Shown piece after piece: positions 42,118-51,459 of a stretch of 64,000 nucleotides of DNA. This DNA is from Chloroflexota bacterium (GTDB lineage: Bacteria; Chloroflexota; UBA11872; VXNJ01), in the NCBI GenBank assembly GCA_009840625.1, contig VXNJ01000006.1, positions 44,125 to 108,124 on the forward strand, written 5' to 3'. The position numbers and the translations under genes were made by a program. The notes beneath the pieces were generated by a model. The model made no database searches, was not told the origin of the DNA, and worked only from the letters and a program-made list of their open reading frames with translations. The first letter of the stretch is position 1. The number at the start of each line of letters is the position of its first letter.

Positions 42118-42438
42118 ATGCGGATCCAGCTTCTCTGGTATCCGGACTGTCCTTCGCATCCGCAAGCGCGAGAAATGCTGGCGCGGACGCTCAAGGAACT
42201 GGGAATGGATGCGACCGTCGAAGAGATCTGCGTTCAAGATTGGGAACAGGCCCGCGAACACCGGTTTCCGGGATCCCCGACGTTTCGCATCGACGGGGTT
42301 GACATAGACGAGGACGGCGCCGCGGCGATGGGCGTGGCCCTCACCTGCCGGACTTATGACCGGCCCGGCTCGGGATTCGGTCCACTGCCCGCCAAAGGCC
42401 AGCTGGCGGAAGCGATCCGGCGGGCCGCTAACCTTTAA
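42118..42438 (+). CDS. thioredoxin-like DF-family protein
   Basis: A 106-residue thioredoxin-fold protein. It begins MRIQLLWYPDCPSHPQAREM; the CPSH segment with Cys12 is the redox position. It continues with FPGSPTFRIDGVDIDEDG (cis-Pro loop) and ends with LPAKGQLAEAIRRAA. Related sequences are annotated as thioredoxin or alkylmercury-lyase-like. Separated from tRNA-Leu by 33 bases. Confidence 0.75.
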   Translation: MRIQLLWYPDCPSHPQAREMLARTLKELGMDATVEEICVQDWEQAREHRFPGSPTFRIDGVDIDEDGAAAMGVALTCRTYDRPGSGFGPLPAKGQLAEAIRRAANL

Positions 42439-42505
42439 GACCGGAAATTAGTACCGCGCCGCGACCGCCGGCGCGGCCCGCCGCAGACTCACGGAAAGGC
42501 GAACA

Positions 42506-43030
42506 ATGCCCCTAGCTCTCGGATCTTCAGCCCCCGATTTCTCCCTGCCCGCAACCACCGGCGAGACGGTTGCGTTGGCCGATCTGGGCGACGGACCGCG
42601 GCTGATCGTATTCACCTGCAACCACTGCCCATACGCCAAAGCCTGGGAAGGCCGCCTGATCGAAATCGGCAACGATTACCGCGGTCGCATCGGGATGGCC
42701 GCGATCTGCTCGAACGACGTTGCCAACTATCCGGCCGACAGCTTCGAGAAGATGCGTGAACTGGCCGCGGCCCACTCCTACTCGTTCCCTTACCTGCACG
42801 ACGAATCACAGGCGGTGGCGAGCGCCTATCAGGCCCAGCACACCCCGGAAGTATTTCTATTCGACGCCGGAGGGTCGCTGGTGTACACCGGCGCGGTCGA
42901 CGACAGCGTCGAAGCCGCCGAGGCCAGCGCCAGCTATCTCCGCGATGCCATCGACACGGTTCTGGCAGGCGGTTCGCCCCAGGTAGCATCCACCAAAGCG
43001 GTGGGCTGCACCATCAAATGGGCGGCCTGA
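42506..43030 (+). CDS. thioredoxin-family peroxiredoxin/TlpA-like protein
   Basis: A 174-residue thioredoxin-fold protein of the AhpC/TSA-like type. MPLALGSSAPDFSLPATTGE is followed by VFTCNHCPYAKAWEGRLIE with Cys at the CxxC position. SYSFPYLHDESQAVASAYQA and TPEVFLFDAGGSLVYTGAVDD close the domain. The C-terminal Cys is in AVGCTIKWAA. Probably a thiol-disulfide oxidoreductase or peroxiredoxin. Confidence 0.88.
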   Translation: MPLALGSSAPDFSLPATTGETVALADLGDGPRLIVFTCNHCPYAKAWEGRLIEIGNDYRGRIGMAAICSNDVANYPADSFEKMRELAAAHSYSFPYLHDESQAVASAYQAQHTPEVFLFDAGGSLVYTGAVDDSVEAAEASASYLRDAIDTVLAGGSPQVASTKAVGCTIKWAA

Positions 43031-43072
43031 CCGCCTAACGATCGCCGCCGACCGACCGGCGGCGCCGCCCGG

Positions 43073-44173
43073 TCAAGTCGGCAGGCGGGCCTTGGAGATC
43101 TCCAGGCGATCGCGGCTGCCCAGTTCGGGGAACCGCTCGCCCGGAAGGGTCTGGTACCAGTAGGCCACCGATGAGATGTCGTCCTGCAGGGGCAGGTAGC
43201 GACGCTCGGGGCGGTTACGCCAGCCCAGCGCCTGGATGGTCACCCGCAGGCGCCGGCGAAACCGCACCGGGTCCATGACGTGGAAGCGGTACATTGCGAA
43301 CCGGCGGTTCTGGTTGTACGTCGCGGTCGAATCCTCCACTACCCGCACGCCCAGGAACGGTGTCGAGTAATCGACGTAACGTCCTCCGACATCCCAGTTG
43401 TAGGCCCCGCCGAAATAGTCCTCCGTACCGGTCCCGCAGATGGTGGGGAATTCCCCGTCATCGTCGATGAAGAACTTGATCTCGCCCTCGCCCCACCAGC
43501 CGTCGTCGTTGGGCTGCCAGCCCATCGAACAGCCGACCAACTGGCCCTGGCCGCTGACCCCGTCCAATATCGTGTGGTCGGTTTTGTAGGGGAGCGGATT
43601 TGAGCGGCGGAACTGGGCGTGGAAGTAGGCTGCGTCCTCGTCGACCTGGGTCAGGACGTAATTGATCTGGTAGTAGCAGGGTACCTGCTCGGACGCCCGG
43701 TTTTCGATGGTTATCCGGGCGCGCCTGCGGAAGGGCATCTCCCAGAAGCAATTGACCCCGTTGTTGGGGTTGACCGAAACCGGCAGGGCATTCACTTGCG
43801 AGAACTTCTCCCACGGCTGGGCAAAGAAATCGCAAACCGGCACTTCGACCGAGGGGTGCTCCTGATCGTCCCAGTAGAAGCGCAGGATGCACTCGCGGCG
43901 CACGATACGTCCGGCGAACCACATGCTCTGGATCGCTCCCGGACCTGCGATGTCGGCCAGCTCGAAAACTTCGCCGGATTGGATCCAGACCGCCGGGGCG
44001 ACCTTCCAGCCTTTTCCCAGGTCGGCTGCCGCCTCGGCCCCGTAACCCTCCGTGGCCATTCCGCCGCGGCCGGGCGATCCGTCGGGGTTCTCGGCGCTGA
44101 TCGACCGCGTCTGCGCGTCGGAAAGCCGCGCCAGATTGCCCAGGTGCAGACCCAGTCCGTTGAAACCGCCCAT
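43073..44173 (-). CDS. DUF2961 / GH172-family protein
   Basis: A 366-residue protein. It has IQSMWFAGRIVRRECILRFY, DDQEHPSVEVPVCDFFA and the family signature CGTGTEDYFGGAYNWD, where the Glu is a likely catalytic acid. DUF2961 is now glycoside hydrolase family 172, with fructan- and arabinofuranose-active members. AGAGGGA lies eight bases before the ATG. No signal peptide is evident. The substrate is open. Confidence 0.9.
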   Translation of the reverse strand: MGGFNGLGLHLGNLARLSDAQTRSISAENPDGSPGRGGMATEGYGAEAAADLGKGWKVAPAVWIQSGEVFELADIAGPGAIQSMWFAGRIVRRECILRFYWDDQEHPSVEVPVCDFFAQPWEKFSQVNALPVSVNPNNGVNCFWEMPFRRRARITIENRASEQVPCYYQINYVLTQVDEDAAYFHAQFRRSNPLPYKTDHTILDGVSGQGQLVGCSMGWQPNDDGWWGEGEIKFFIDDDGEFPTICGTGTEDYFGGAYNWDVGGRYVDYSTPFLGVRVVEDSTATYNQNRRFAMYRFHVMDPVRFRRRLRVTIQALGWRNRPERRYLPLQDDISSVAYWYQTLPGERFPELGSRDRLEISKARLPT

Positions 44174-44233
44174 AGCAGAATCCCTCTAAAAATCTTGTGC
44201 GTAGTAATGCGCCGGCGGGAGCATCCGCATGGA

Positions 44234-44551
44234 TTATCGAGCCAGCTTCACCGCCGTACCGTAGGCGACTATCTCGGCCGCACCCTGGGCCAGGGTGGAC
44301 GTGATGAAACGGGTCGCCAGGATCGCGTCGGCGTCCAGCGCCACGGCCTGTTCCACCATGCGGTCGATCGCCTGCTCGCGGGAATCGGCCAACAGCTTGG
44401 TGTACTCGTCAACTTCGCCGCCGACGATGTTGCGCAGCCCGGCCATGATGTCGCGCCCGATGTGCCGGGCCCGGACCGTGTTGCCACGCACCAGTCCGAG
44501 CGATTCGCTCACCTCGCGCCCGGGCAGGCTCTCGGTAGTCACTACTATCAA
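44234..44551 (-). CDS. YbjQ-family (UPF0145) protein
   Basis: A 105-residue protein from a TTG start that overlaps the upstream stop (TTGA). It has MIVVTTESLPGREVSESLGL, VRGNTVRARHIGRDIMAGLR, DEYTKLLADSREQAIDRMVEQA, DADAILATRFITSTL and AEIVAYGTAVKL, the complete YbjQ pattern. A structural, pentamer-forming family of unknown function. A much longer ORF in the same frame reads out-of-family sequence upstream and was not used. Confidence 0.9.
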   Translation of the reverse strand: MIVVTTESLPGREVSESLGLVRGNTVRARHIGRDIMAGLRNIVGGEVDEYTKLLADSREQAIDRMVEQAVALDADAILATRFITSTLAQGAAEIVAYGTAVKLAR

Positions 44552-44829
44552 TGCTTTACCTCTCCAAAGTCTTCGCGCCGGTTGCGCCTGACCTGCTGGA
44601 TCAACACCGCCGCGAGCAACAGCAGTCCGCCCGCCCCCAGCGCCGGCAGTCCTATTCGCACCGCCAGCGGGACATCGGGGTCGCCAATCACTTCTGAAAT
44701 CAGCAGGAACGCCCAGTAGCCGCCGAGGAGTGCCGCGCCGGCGATCAACAGTACCAGCCCGGCGTGCAACAGGATCTTTGCGGCTTGTTCGACTTGTCCT
44801 CGCCTCGGGGCTGGCGACGTTTGAATCAT
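44548..44829 (-). CDS. small membrane protein before ybjQ
   Basis: A 93-residue protein from ATG 44829. It has two hydrophobic spans (about 21-41, ILLHAGLVLLIAGAALLGGYW, and about 56-76, GLPALGAGGLLLLAAVLI), an acidic/proline linker between them, and a basic C-terminus. It overlaps ybjQ by 4 bases, so the two are likely an operon. I do not recognise it. Confidence 0.65.
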   Translation of the reverse strand: MIQTSPAPRRGQVEQAAKILLHAGLVLLIAGAALLGGYWAFLLISEVIGDPDVPLAVRIGLPALGAGGLLLLAAVLIQQVRRNRREDFGEVKH

Positions 44830-44898
44830 GCTCGTGACGGCAAGGCAATTCTCCCACCGCCGCCCTGCCGGGTGCCCGGGAAGCACCTAAAATGCCCC

Positions 44899-44971
44899 GG
44901 GCCCATAGCTCAGCTGGAAGAGCGCCTCAATGGCATTGAGGAGGTCGTCGGTTCAAGTCCGATTGGGTCCA
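44899..44971 (+). tRNA. tRNA-Ala (GGC anticodon)
   Basis: A 73-base cloverleaf: acceptor GGGCCCA/TGGGTCC, D arm GCTCAGCTGGAAGAGC, anticodon stem CCTCA/TGAGG with loop ATGGCAT, and T arm GTCGGTTCAAGTCCGAT. No encoded CCA. Confidence 0.93.
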
Positions 44972-45109
44972 CCGATTCCCTGAATCGGCCGCCCTTGCTC
45001 GCCTGCCGGCGCAACCGCGCGAAAGTCCGCCACAAATTGCCGGCCGACTCGCACAAGCAGTCGTCCGCGGACCTTCAGAATCTGGGGTTCGCTCGGCCCG
45101 TCCTCGCGC

Positions 45110-46096
45110 TCAGGCGCAGGCCGGGTGTTTGCCCGACCAGCGGTTATAGGAGGGGTCGGCGTGTCCCGCCAAGCGGGCGCGGGCCTGACGCCAGAGACCG
45201 GCCCAGACGGCCGGGTCGTCCAGTTCCGATTCAGGATGCCGGCGGCTGCGGGCCACAAATCCAGGGAAAACCGGCCGGCCGGTGTGCTGCCCGGTCGGGT
45301 TGTAACGCAGATCCAGGCTCCAGCGAATACGGTCGCTGCGGTTGGGCAACGACCCGTGGCAGGTCAGGCGGTGCATGAATAGCGCCCCTCCGCGCCGCAT
45401 CGGAACCGGAACCGCATCGCCGATGCGGAACAGTTCGTCCGGAATTCCGAGTGTTGAAGGCGAGGTCGCGGTCCCGCCGGGGCAGTGAACTTTCAATCCT
45501 TCGCGGTGACTGCGCGGGACCAGGTGCAGGCAGCCGGCGGCCTCATCGGCGTCCCAGACTGGTATCCAGACGGTGAGGATTTCCGATTCGTCGGCGTCGG
45601 CGGTTACCACCCCGCTGTCCTGGTGCCAGGGCGTGGCGCCCAGCTGCACGATTCCGGTATCGGGGTTCTTGGGAGTCAGGTGCTCCGGAGGCTTGATGCG
45701 CACGTGCTGGGTCGGGTTCGAATAAATCTCGGACCCGATGATCGACTCCACCGCGTCAAGCAGCGGCGGGGCGGTAAGAACGTCGAAAGCGGCCGGACCG
45801 TGCCACATCGGCGTTTCCATCGTCACCCCCTTCTGGGGCAACGAGAAGTCAAAGTACTGGGAGTGGACCTGCCCGCTGTCCTGATAAATACGGGTCAGCC
45901 GGGTCCCGAACTCCATCCCGGCGTAGGTGGACCGGATCTGGCCGTCGCTGAGCAACTGCCGCGCCAGATCGTCCAGGCGGCATTCGTACTCGGCAACCAG
46001 CGGATCGAGGTAGGTCTCCGGGTCGAGCAGGTCCTCGACGACCAAGAAGCCTTGCTGCCGGAACTGGGAAAGTTGTGGTTGATCGAGTCTGGCCAT
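45110..46096 (-). CDS. phytanoyl-CoA dioxygenase family protein
   Basis: A 328-residue Fe(II)/2-oxoglutarate-dependent oxygenase. ATG 46096 is preferred over an upstream start. It begins MARLDQPQLSQFRQQGFLVV. The metal-binding HxD is in ATPWHQDSGVV, the distal His in FMHRLTCHGSLPNRSDRIRW, and the Arg that holds 2-oxoglutarate lies in that last segment. GCLHLVPRSHREG is typical of PhyH. The substrate is unknown. Enzymes of this family are common in marine and sponge-associated bacteria. It is divergent from the lipoprotein-thioredoxin gene. Confidence 0.92.
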   Translation of the reverse strand: MARLDQPQLSQFRQQGFLVVEDLLDPETYLDPLVAEYECRLDDLARQLLSDGQIRSTYAGMEFGTRLTRIYQDSGQVHSQYFDFSLPQKGVTMETPMWHGPAAFDVLTAPPLLDAVESIIGSEIYSNPTQHVRIKPPEHLTPKNPDTGIVQLGATPWHQDSGVVTADADESEILTVWIPVWDADEAAGCLHLVPRSHREGLKVHCPGGTATSPSTLGIPDELFRIGDAVPVPMRRGGALFMHRLTCHGSLPNRSDRIRWSLDLRYNPTGQHTGRPVFPGFVARSRRHPESELDDPAVWAGLWRQARARLAGHADPSYNRWSGKHPACA

Positions 46097-46352
46097 GAAT
46101 CCGACTTTGCTCCACCTCTTAAATGCCCGCGCCATTCATGCTGGATTCATTCTCGCCAATGAAATCCCGAGGATCGAAATTCCTCTTTCAACGGCGATCC
46201 CGGGATCAGTGAAATCCGGCCGGGCCAACGGTCCGGACGCGCGTCTTTTTGCACCATTTAGTAGCATCGCCTACCCAATAGTGGAGCCAATTACTCCCCC
46301 GCGCCGCCATTTGGCGGGCACCCGATCGCCGGGCAAAACTGCTGGAGGCAGC

Positions 46353-47045
46353 ATGCGACCCAATCGCAAATTCCTGATCCTTTTGTCCGGCCTCGCGGCA
46401 GCGCTCCTGATTGCCTGCAACGGCGACGATCCAGCACCGGCGGCGCCTGCTGCGCCGGCTGCCCCGCCGGCCGCGGCGGCCACCGTCGCGCCCGTCGAAA
46501 CCGTAGCCGCCACCACCCAACCCGCGGCACCGGCGGTGCCCGAGCCCAAAGACAGCGCCCCCGCGCCGGTCGCCACGCCGGCCACCCTGGAGCCCGAACC
46601 CGAGCCCGAACCGGTTGCCCCTGAACCGGAACCCGCGCCCCCGGCGGTGGTGACCGGGCCCCTGGACGGAATCGCCGTTCCGGCGCCGTACGATCCGCGA
46701 AATCGGGATTCGATCCTGGCCCGGTACGTGGACGACAAGGCCCGATTCGAAGCGGTCCTGGCAACCGATTCGCCGGTGCTCTGGGTCACCGACGCAATCT
46801 GGTGTCCCAAGTGCGGTGCGGTCCGACCCCACGTGCGCGAACTCATGGACGAATACGCCGGCCAAGTCCACTTCCTGATCATGGATTACGACGATCCCGA
46901 CCTCTCTTCGTACCGCAGAGATTTCAATGCCGGAAATCATCCGTCCCTGTCCGGGGTCCGCGGCGGCGTATCGGTCAAATCGCACCAAGGCGTGGCCAGC
47001 AAGGAGCAGATCGTCGCCCTGATCGAGGCCGCGATCGCCGCCTGA
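46353..47045 (+). CDS. thioredoxin-like lipoprotein
   Basis: A 230-residue protein from ATG 46353, with GGAGG upstream. The lipobox is AALLIAC (Cys about 21). A long Ala/Pro/Glu-rich linker (about 25-110) leads to a thioredoxin-like domain with the redox site WCPKCGAVRPH, then VHFLIMDYDDPDLSSYRRDF, a cis-Pro region and HQGVASKEQIVALIEAAI. Probably an envelope thiol oxidoreductase anchored to the membrane. An ORF extending upstream to 46095 lacks coding character. Confidence 0.85.
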   Translation: MRPNRKFLILLSGLAAALLIACNGDDPAPAAPAAPAAPPAAAATVAPVETVAATTQPAAPAVPEPKDSAPAPVATPATLEPEPEPEPVAPEPEPAPPAVVTGPLDGIAVPAPYDPRNRDSILARYVDDKARFEAVLATDSPVLWVTDAIWCPKCGAVRPHVRELMDEYAGQVHFLIMDYDDPDLSSYRRDFNAGNHPSLSGVRGGVSVKSHQGVASKEQIVALIEAAIAA

Positions 47046-47068
47046 CCCCATCTGGCGCCGCGGGGCGG

Positions 47069-48241
47069 TTAGCCCAGGATCGCCACTCCCGGCAGGACCT
47101 TGCCCTCGAGCAATTCCAGCGACGCTCCGCCGCCGGTTGAAACGTGGTCGAACCGGTCCGCCAGGCCCAGCGACATGACCGCCGCGACCGAGTCGCCGCC
47201 GCCCACGATCGAATAGGCCCCCGATTCGGCGATCGCTCGCGCAACCGCGTTGGTACCAGCGGCAAAGGCCGGCACCTCGCACATTCCCATCGGACCGTTC
47301 CAGATGAGGCTGCCGGCGTCGGCAATGCGTTCGGTGAATCTGGCGATCGTCCGTGGCCCGATATCCAGCATCATCTGGTCTTTCGGGATTGCACCGACGT
47401 CGACGCTCGACGCTTCGCCGGAATTGCCCGGATCGGAGGCAACGACGGCATCCTCGGTGACCAGGATGTCCACCCCTTTGGCAGCTGCGGCGGCGGCGAC
47501 CGCCGAGGTCTGCTCGAGCATCTGACGCTCCAGCAGCGATCTCCCGACGCCAATCCCCCGCGCGGCCAGGAAATTGCCGGCCATGGCACCGCCGATCAGC
47601 AGCGAATCGACCCGGTCGAGGAGGTTTTCGAGCACGCCCAGCTTGGTCGAAATCTTGGCCCCGCCGATGATCGCCACCAGTGGCCGGCGGGGGGATTGCA
47701 GGGCCCCTGACAGCGCCGCGACCTCGCTCTGGACCAGGAACCCCGGATAGGCGGGCAGGTATTCGGCAATGCCGACCACCGACGCGTGGTGGCGGTGACA
47801 GGCGCCGAACGCATCGTTTACGAAAACGTCGCCCGGGGCCGCCAGCGCCCGCGCGAATTCCGGGTCGTTCGCCGTTTCGCCGGCGTGAAATCGAACGTTT
47901 TCGGCCAGGACCAGTCCGCCCGGGCGGACTCGGTCGATCGCGGCCCGCATGGCGGGTCCAATGCAGTCGGCGGCGAATTCGACCTGGCAGCCGCACGCCG
48001 CGGCCAACGGCCCGACCAGCAGCCGGAGCGACATCTTCGGATCCGGCCGTCCGGACGGGCGTTTGAAATGCGAGTACACCACGACCTTGGCCGCCCGCTT
48101 GATGAGGAAGTCGAGCGTCGGGGCGACCGCGCGCAGTCGCGTGTCATCGAGGATGGAGCCGTCTTCGGCGGTGGGTACGTTCAGGTCCGCCCGAACCAGT
48201 ACCACGCTGCCGGCGAGCGGCGCCGCGTGCAAATCCCGCAT
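47069..48241 (-). CDS. pgk: phosphoglycerate kinase
   Basis: ATP generation in glycolysis: 1,3-bisphosphoglycerate to 3-phosphoglycerate. The 390-residue enzyme has the N-terminal substrate site VLVRADLNVPTAEDG and VVYSHFKRPSGRP, the hinge AIIGGAKISTKLGVLENLL, and the nucleotide loop SLIWNGPMGMCEVPAFA with GGGDSVAAV. STGGGASLELLEGKVLPGV is the conserved end. It lies 36 bases after gap, in a gap-pgk operon. Confidence 0.97.
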   Translation of the reverse strand: MRDLHAAPLAGSVVLVRADLNVPTAEDGSILDDTRLRAVAPTLDFLIKRAAKVVVYSHFKRPSGRPDPKMSLRLLVGPLAAACGCQVEFAADCIGPAMRAAIDRVRPGGLVLAENVRFHAGETANDPEFARALAAPGDVFVNDAFGACHRHHASVVGIAEYLPAYPGFLVQSEVAALSGALQSPRRPLVAIIGGAKISTKLGVLENLLDRVDSLLIGGAMAGNFLAARGIGVGRSLLERQMLEQTSAVAAAAAAKGVDILVTEDAVVASDPGNSGEASSVDVGAIPKDQMMLDIGPRTIARFTERIADAGSLIWNGPMGMCEVPAFAAGTNAVARAIAESGAYSIVGGGDSVAAVMSLGLADRFDHVSTGGGASLELLEGKVLPGVAILG

Positions 48242-48277
48242 CTTGATTGGATCCGCTTCAAAACGCCCGGGCGGGCG

Positions 48278-49288
48278 TCAGTTTTGGGCGGTGTCGCACC
48301 CGATCAGGTTCACCACGTCGGCAAGGCGGGACGCATAGCCCCACTCGTTGTCGTACCAGGCGGCGATCTTGGCCAGGTTTCCGCCGACCACCATCGTGCT
48401 GGCCGAATCCACGATCGAGGAGTGCTCGTTGCCCTTCAGGTCGGCTGAGACCAGCGGCTCGTCGGAGACGTCCAGGATCCCGGACAGGTGGTTCTGGGAG
48501 GCGGCGCGGAGGGTGCGATTTATTTCATCGGCGTCGGTCTCGCGGTCAAGTTCGACCACGAACTCGACGATTGAAACGGTTGCCGTCGGAACCCGGTAGG
48601 CTGCCCCGTCCAGGCGTCCGTTCAGGTCGGGAATAACCTGTCCGATCGCCCGCGCCGCACCGGTCGCGGCGGGCACGATGTTGCCGCCGGCCGCGCGCGC
48701 GTCGCGAAGGTCGCTGGTAGCCGTATCGACCAGCGACTGCGACGAGGTGTAGGCGTGCACCGTAGTCATCTGCCCCTTGCGAATTCCGAAGTTGTCGTGG
48801 ACGACCTTGACCGCGGGAGCGAGTCCATTCGTGGTGCAGGAGGCGTTCGAGACGATGCGGTGGCTTGCGGGGTCGAAGTTTTCATCGTTCACACCGAGCA
48901 CGATCATCACGTCGGCGTCCGAAGAAGGCGCCGAGATCACGACCCGTCGGGCGCCCGCGGCCAGGTGGCGTTCGGCGAATTCGCGCTTGGTGCCCACGCC
49001 GGTGGCCTCGATCACGACATCTATCCCCAGGTCCCGCCAGGGCAGGTTGGTCCAATCTCGCTCGGCGTAAATGTCGATTCTTTCGCCGTCGACGATCAGG
49101 GATCTGCCGTCGGCCGAAACGGTCCCGTCATAGGGACCGTAGTTGGTGTCGTACTTGAGCAGGTGGGCATTGTGCGCGGGATCGGTCAGGTCGTTGATCG
49201 CCACGATCTCGATCCCCGGATAGCGTTTGCGAAGGGAGCGGAAACACAGGCGGCCGATTCGGCCGAAGCCGTTGATGGCTACGCGCAT
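48278..49288 (-). CDS. gap: glyceraldehyde-3-phosphate dehydrogenase, type I
   Basis: A 336-residue NAD-dependent GAPDH beginning MRVAINGFGRIGRLCFRSL (start 49288; the longer ORF is disfavoured). The catalytic Cys is in IVSNASCTTNGLAPAVKV, His in VHAYTSSQSL, and the C-terminus has YDNEWGYASRLADVVNLI. Asp in NDLTDPAHN points to NAD preference. The operon partner pgk follows. Confidence 0.97.
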   Translation of the reverse strand: MRVAINGFGRIGRLCFRSLRKRYPGIEIVAINDLTDPAHNAHLLKYDTNYGPYDGTVSADGRSLIVDGERIDIYAERDWTNLPWRDLGIDVVIEATGVGTKREFAERHLAAGARRVVISAPSSDADVMIVLGVNDENFDPASHRIVSNASCTTNGLAPAVKVVHDNFGIRKGQMTTVHAYTSSQSLVDTATSDLRDARAAGGNIVPAATGAARAIGQVIPDLNGRLDGAAYRVPTATVSIVEFVVELDRETDADEINRTLRAASQNHLSGILDVSDEPLVSADLKGNEHSSIVDSASTMVVGGNLAKIAAWYDNEWGYASRLADVVNLIGCDTAQN

Positions 49289-49435
49289 GCGGGCGAGTCC
49301 TAGCAAAAGGGGGTGGAGCGGATCCGAGCGCCGGCGGCGTTAAGGCGGCGGTGTTGGATGGGCGCTGCGGTGAGTTATCAGATTTCAGGTGCGGGAAATT
49401 TTATATGCAGTGGCGGCCGCGCCGGCCATTTCGAA

Positions 49436-50881
49436 TCAGCGCGTGCGGGCGCTGCGGGTGCTGCCCTCCAGGTTGCCGTGCAGTTCGATCACGGGCGAGC
49501 GGGTCTGGCCCTCGGCGGCGAAGTAGATCTGGAATATAGTGCTGGCCAACAGCTCGGAGTCGTGATGAACCGGAAGCTCATGGCTGATGACCGAGTCGGT
49601 AAAGGTCTCGTATCCGCGGGCAACCAGCTGCGCCTGGTGGCTGGCCGAAGCCAGAACGAACGACCGGTTGCGGGCGGCCGCCGGCAGCTGCGGTGCGGTG
49701 TCGCTGTTGACCAGGATGAAGTCGAAAAGATTGGGACCGACGTGGTCCTCGATGGCCTGCACGTGGTCGAGCAGGTCAAAGCTCTCGGTCTCGCCGGGCT
49801 CGGTAGTCACGTTGACGACGAACAGCTTCATCGCCGGCGACTGGCGCACGGCGGCGGCGATCTCGGGGACCAGCAAATTGGGCAGGATCGACGTGTAGAC
49901 GCTGCCGGGGCCGATCACAATCAGATCCGCCGCCAAGATCGCGCTGACCGCATCGTCGTTGACCACCACCCGGCTGGGATGCAGGTACACCCGCTGGATT
50001 CGCCGGCGACTGGAGCCGATGCGCGACTCGCCGATGACGGTGGTGCCGTCGACCATTTCGGCGGCAAGATGCACGTCCGAGGCCGTCGAGGGAGTAACGC
50101 TGCCGTGAATCCGCAGAACCTCGGACAAGCCTTCCACGCCCCGCTCCACGCCGCCGGCGATGTCGCGCATGGCGGCGATGAGGAGATTTCCCAGGCTGTG
50201 CCCCTGGAGCCCGTCGCCGCGCCGGAAGCGGTAGTCGAGCAGTTTCGTCATCAGGGCTTCCGAATCGGCCAGCGAGGCCAGGCAGTTGCGCAGATCGCCG
50301 GGCGGCATGAGCTGGAACTCCTTGCGGAGCCGGCCCGAACTGCCGCCGTCGTCGGCAACGGTTACCACCGCGGTGATGTTGGCGGTGCGCTCCTTCAGAC
50401 CGCGCAACAGCACTCCCTGGCCGGTTCCGCCGCCGATGCTCACCACCTGCGGGCCGCGGCGCAGCAGCCGGCCCCGGTAAACCATCTCCGCAACGTCCTC
50501 ACCGGGCGCGATCACCACTGAAATCACCGAGCGAAAAAGCAGAAACACGCTGCCCGCCATGATGCAGAAACCGATCGTGCCGACGATGATCTCGCGTCCG
50601 GGGTGGGCGATCCACTGCAGCGTGACCGCACCCACGGCGGCCGACGTGCTCTCCGGGAAATCGACGGTGCGATACACGGTCGCCAGCACCATCGCGATGG
50701 CAAGACCGACCAGCACCGTGCCGGCCATGATGCCGACCACGTAGCGCTTCACGCCCATGCCTATTCGCAACCAGCGCATGGACCGCATTTGCCGATATCC
50801 CCTTCGCCAACCGGGCGGGTTGAGCGGCTCTATCCGCGGCGCCCCGCGCCGGCGGCCCACCGTTCTGGACACGGTGGACAT
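49436..50881 (-). CDS. yvcK: YvcK/CofD-family gluconeogenesis factor with N-terminal membrane helices
   Basis: A 481-residue protein. Residues about 40-125 contain two transmembrane segments, RYVVGIMAGTVLVGLAIAMV and IIVGTIGFCIMAGSVFLLF. The YvcK/CofD domain runs from about 145: VVSIGGGTGQGVLLRGLKER, VVTVADDGGSSGRLR, MPPGDLRNCLASLAD and LIVIGPGSVYTSILPNLLVP. The domain binds UDP-sugars in known members and is needed for growth on gluconeogenic carbon. The membrane anchor is unusual. ATG 50881 and GTG 50908 are both possible starts. Confidence 0.9.
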   Translation of the reverse strand: MSTVSRTVGRRRGAPRIEPLNPPGWRRGYRQMRSMRWLRIGMGVKRYVVGIMAGTVLVGLAIAMVLATVYRTVDFPESTSAAVGAVTLQWIAHPGREIIVGTIGFCIMAGSVFLLFRSVISVVIAPGEDVAEMVYRGRLLRRGPQVVSIGGGTGQGVLLRGLKERTANITAVVTVADDGGSSGRLRKEFQLMPPGDLRNCLASLADSEALMTKLLDYRFRRGDGLQGHSLGNLLIAAMRDIAGGVERGVEGLSEVLRIHGSVTPSTASDVHLAAEMVDGTTVIGESRIGSSRRRIQRVYLHPSRVVVNDDAVSAILAADLIVIGPGSVYTSILPNLLVPEIAAAVRQSPAMKLFVVNVTTEPGETESFDLLDHVQAIEDHVGPNLFDFILVNSDTAPQLPAAARNRSFVLASASHQAQLVARGYETFTDSVISHELPVHHDSELLASTIFQIYFAAEGQTRSPVIELHGNLEGSTRSARTR

Positions 50882-51066
50882 AATCAACTTCAATTTAGCA
50901 GGGTCCACCTACCCACCGGCCGCCACCTAGCGCGGGGGTGCGCGTGCCCCTGCCCTGCGGCGGCCCGGCGGACATCCGAAAGCGGCCCGCGAGCAGACAT
51001 CGCAGGTTTAATCCCTAGAGCAATGCGCCAGGCATTGGAATCCGGCTTAGCTTTCGGGGGACCCAG

Positions 51067-51357
51067 TTGTGGGTTGGAACGCTTTCGCTTGAATTGCACC
51101 TTCCGCCGTGTCGCTCGCGCAAGGAAAAGCGCAGCCTGGTTCGTTCGATGGTCGAACGGGTCCGGACGCGATACAACGCCGCCTGTTCGGAAGTCGGATA
51201 CCAGGAAGACCTGCGTCTCACCCGGATCGGGGTCGCGGTCGTGTCCAACCAGCGTTCGCACGCCGAGCAATCGCTGGAAGCAATTGAAGCGGCGATTTGG
51301 TCGCGTCAGCCCGAGGTGGAAATCCTCGCGCGGGAGGTTTCAATATACTCCCTCTAG
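51067..51357 (+). CDS. DUF503 / YlxP-like protein
   Basis: A 96-residue single-domain protein from TTG: MWVGTLSLELHLPPCRSRKE, KRSLVRSMVERVRTRYNAAC, DLRLTRIGVAVVSNQRSHAE and ILAREVSIYSL. The pattern matches DUF503 (YlxP of Bacillus), a family linked to ribosome-binding factor genes. It precedes rpmH by 102 bases. Confidence 0.85.
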   Translation: MWVGTLSLELHLPPCRSRKEKRSLVRSMVERVRTRYNAACSEVGYQEDLRLTRIGVAVVSNQRSHAEQSLEAIEAAIWSRQPEVEILAREVSIYSL

Positions 51358-51459
51358 AAAACCAGACGGCCTTGTACTGCCACTCCGCAGCCGGAATTCG
51401 CCCGGCGTATGCACCCCTGACTGCACGGCCGACCGCGCGACCCGAGTTGGGCACCCTCA

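Noticed and set aside
46206..47996. A 596-codon minus-strand ORF covering the thioredoxin-like lipoprotein and part of pgk
   Set aside because: Overlaps two well-supported genes in other frames; Arg/Gly-rich shadow.
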